Source: Bacillota bacterium (lineage in GTDB: Bacteria > Bacillota > Clostridia > Oscillospirales > Ruminococcaceae). Taken from it: a stretch of 5,563 nucleotides of DNA. The stretch is taken from positions 1 through 5,563 of the forward strand of contig JAEZVA010000058.1 of assembly GCA_023443315.1 (NCBI GenBank), given 5' to 3'. A program made the translations under genes and the position numbers. Positions 5,495 to 5,563 of the stretch are shown in pieces (the first letter of the stretch is position 1; the number at the start of each line of letters is the position of its first letter). A model generated the notes under the pieces. The model was not told where the DNA came from, ran no database searches, and saw nothing but the letters and a program-made list of their open reading frames with translations.

Positions 5495-5563
5495 TACTGC
5501 ATGCACGTTGTCATACGGATACGGGCAGAAGAAAAAGCTCTAAATAGTGCGTAATAAACAACC

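Overview
The window looks like chromosomal core sequence from a Bacillota (Firmicutes) bacterium, probably class Clostridia and perhaps an Oscillospirales relative. The evidence is a T-box-controlled phenylalanyl-tRNA synthetase operon, an IreB-family protein, strong AGGAGG-type ribosome binding sites, and a PheS carrying the four-cysteine insertion also seen in Bacillus-type PheS. The lineage is an inference from gene content. I see no mobile elements, CRISPR arrays, rRNA or tRNA genes.

Left part, minus strand (1-790). The first 33 codons of a small unrecognised protein run off the left edge (99 to 1), with their own promoter at about 212-241. Next is ireB (322-567), with a GTG start chosen by its Shine-Dalgarno, a promoter at 665-693 and a terminator at 251-294. 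A strong terminator at 742-776 closes the pheST transcript, so ireB appears to be its own transcription unit. No further gene is seen in 100-321 or 568-790.

Centre, minus strand (791-4631). pheS (3233-4252) and pheT (791-3166) encode the alpha and beta subunits of phenylalanyl-tRNA synthetase. They are read from one promoter at 4603-4631 through a T-box leader (about 4315-4596). The leader's specifier codon is UUC and its antiterminator bulge is UGGU, both matching tRNA-Phe. Uncharged tRNA-Phe should favour antitermination and raise synthetase production.

Right part, plus strand (4704-5563). A divergent promoter (4704-4732) drives a leader of about 180 nt that contains a terminator-like hairpin (4851-4896) just before the start of a PduL-type phosphate acyltransferase gene (4922-5494). 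The 670 bases between pheS and pduL are therefore regulatory: T-box leader, two divergent promoters and the pduL leader. Nothing is recognised in the last 69 bases.

Most of the window is ordinary housekeeping. The items most worth a second look are the possible attenuator before pduL, an 11-codon reading frame overlapping the pheS start that owns the best ribosome binding site, and a perfect 12-bp palindrome inside the pheST promoter.
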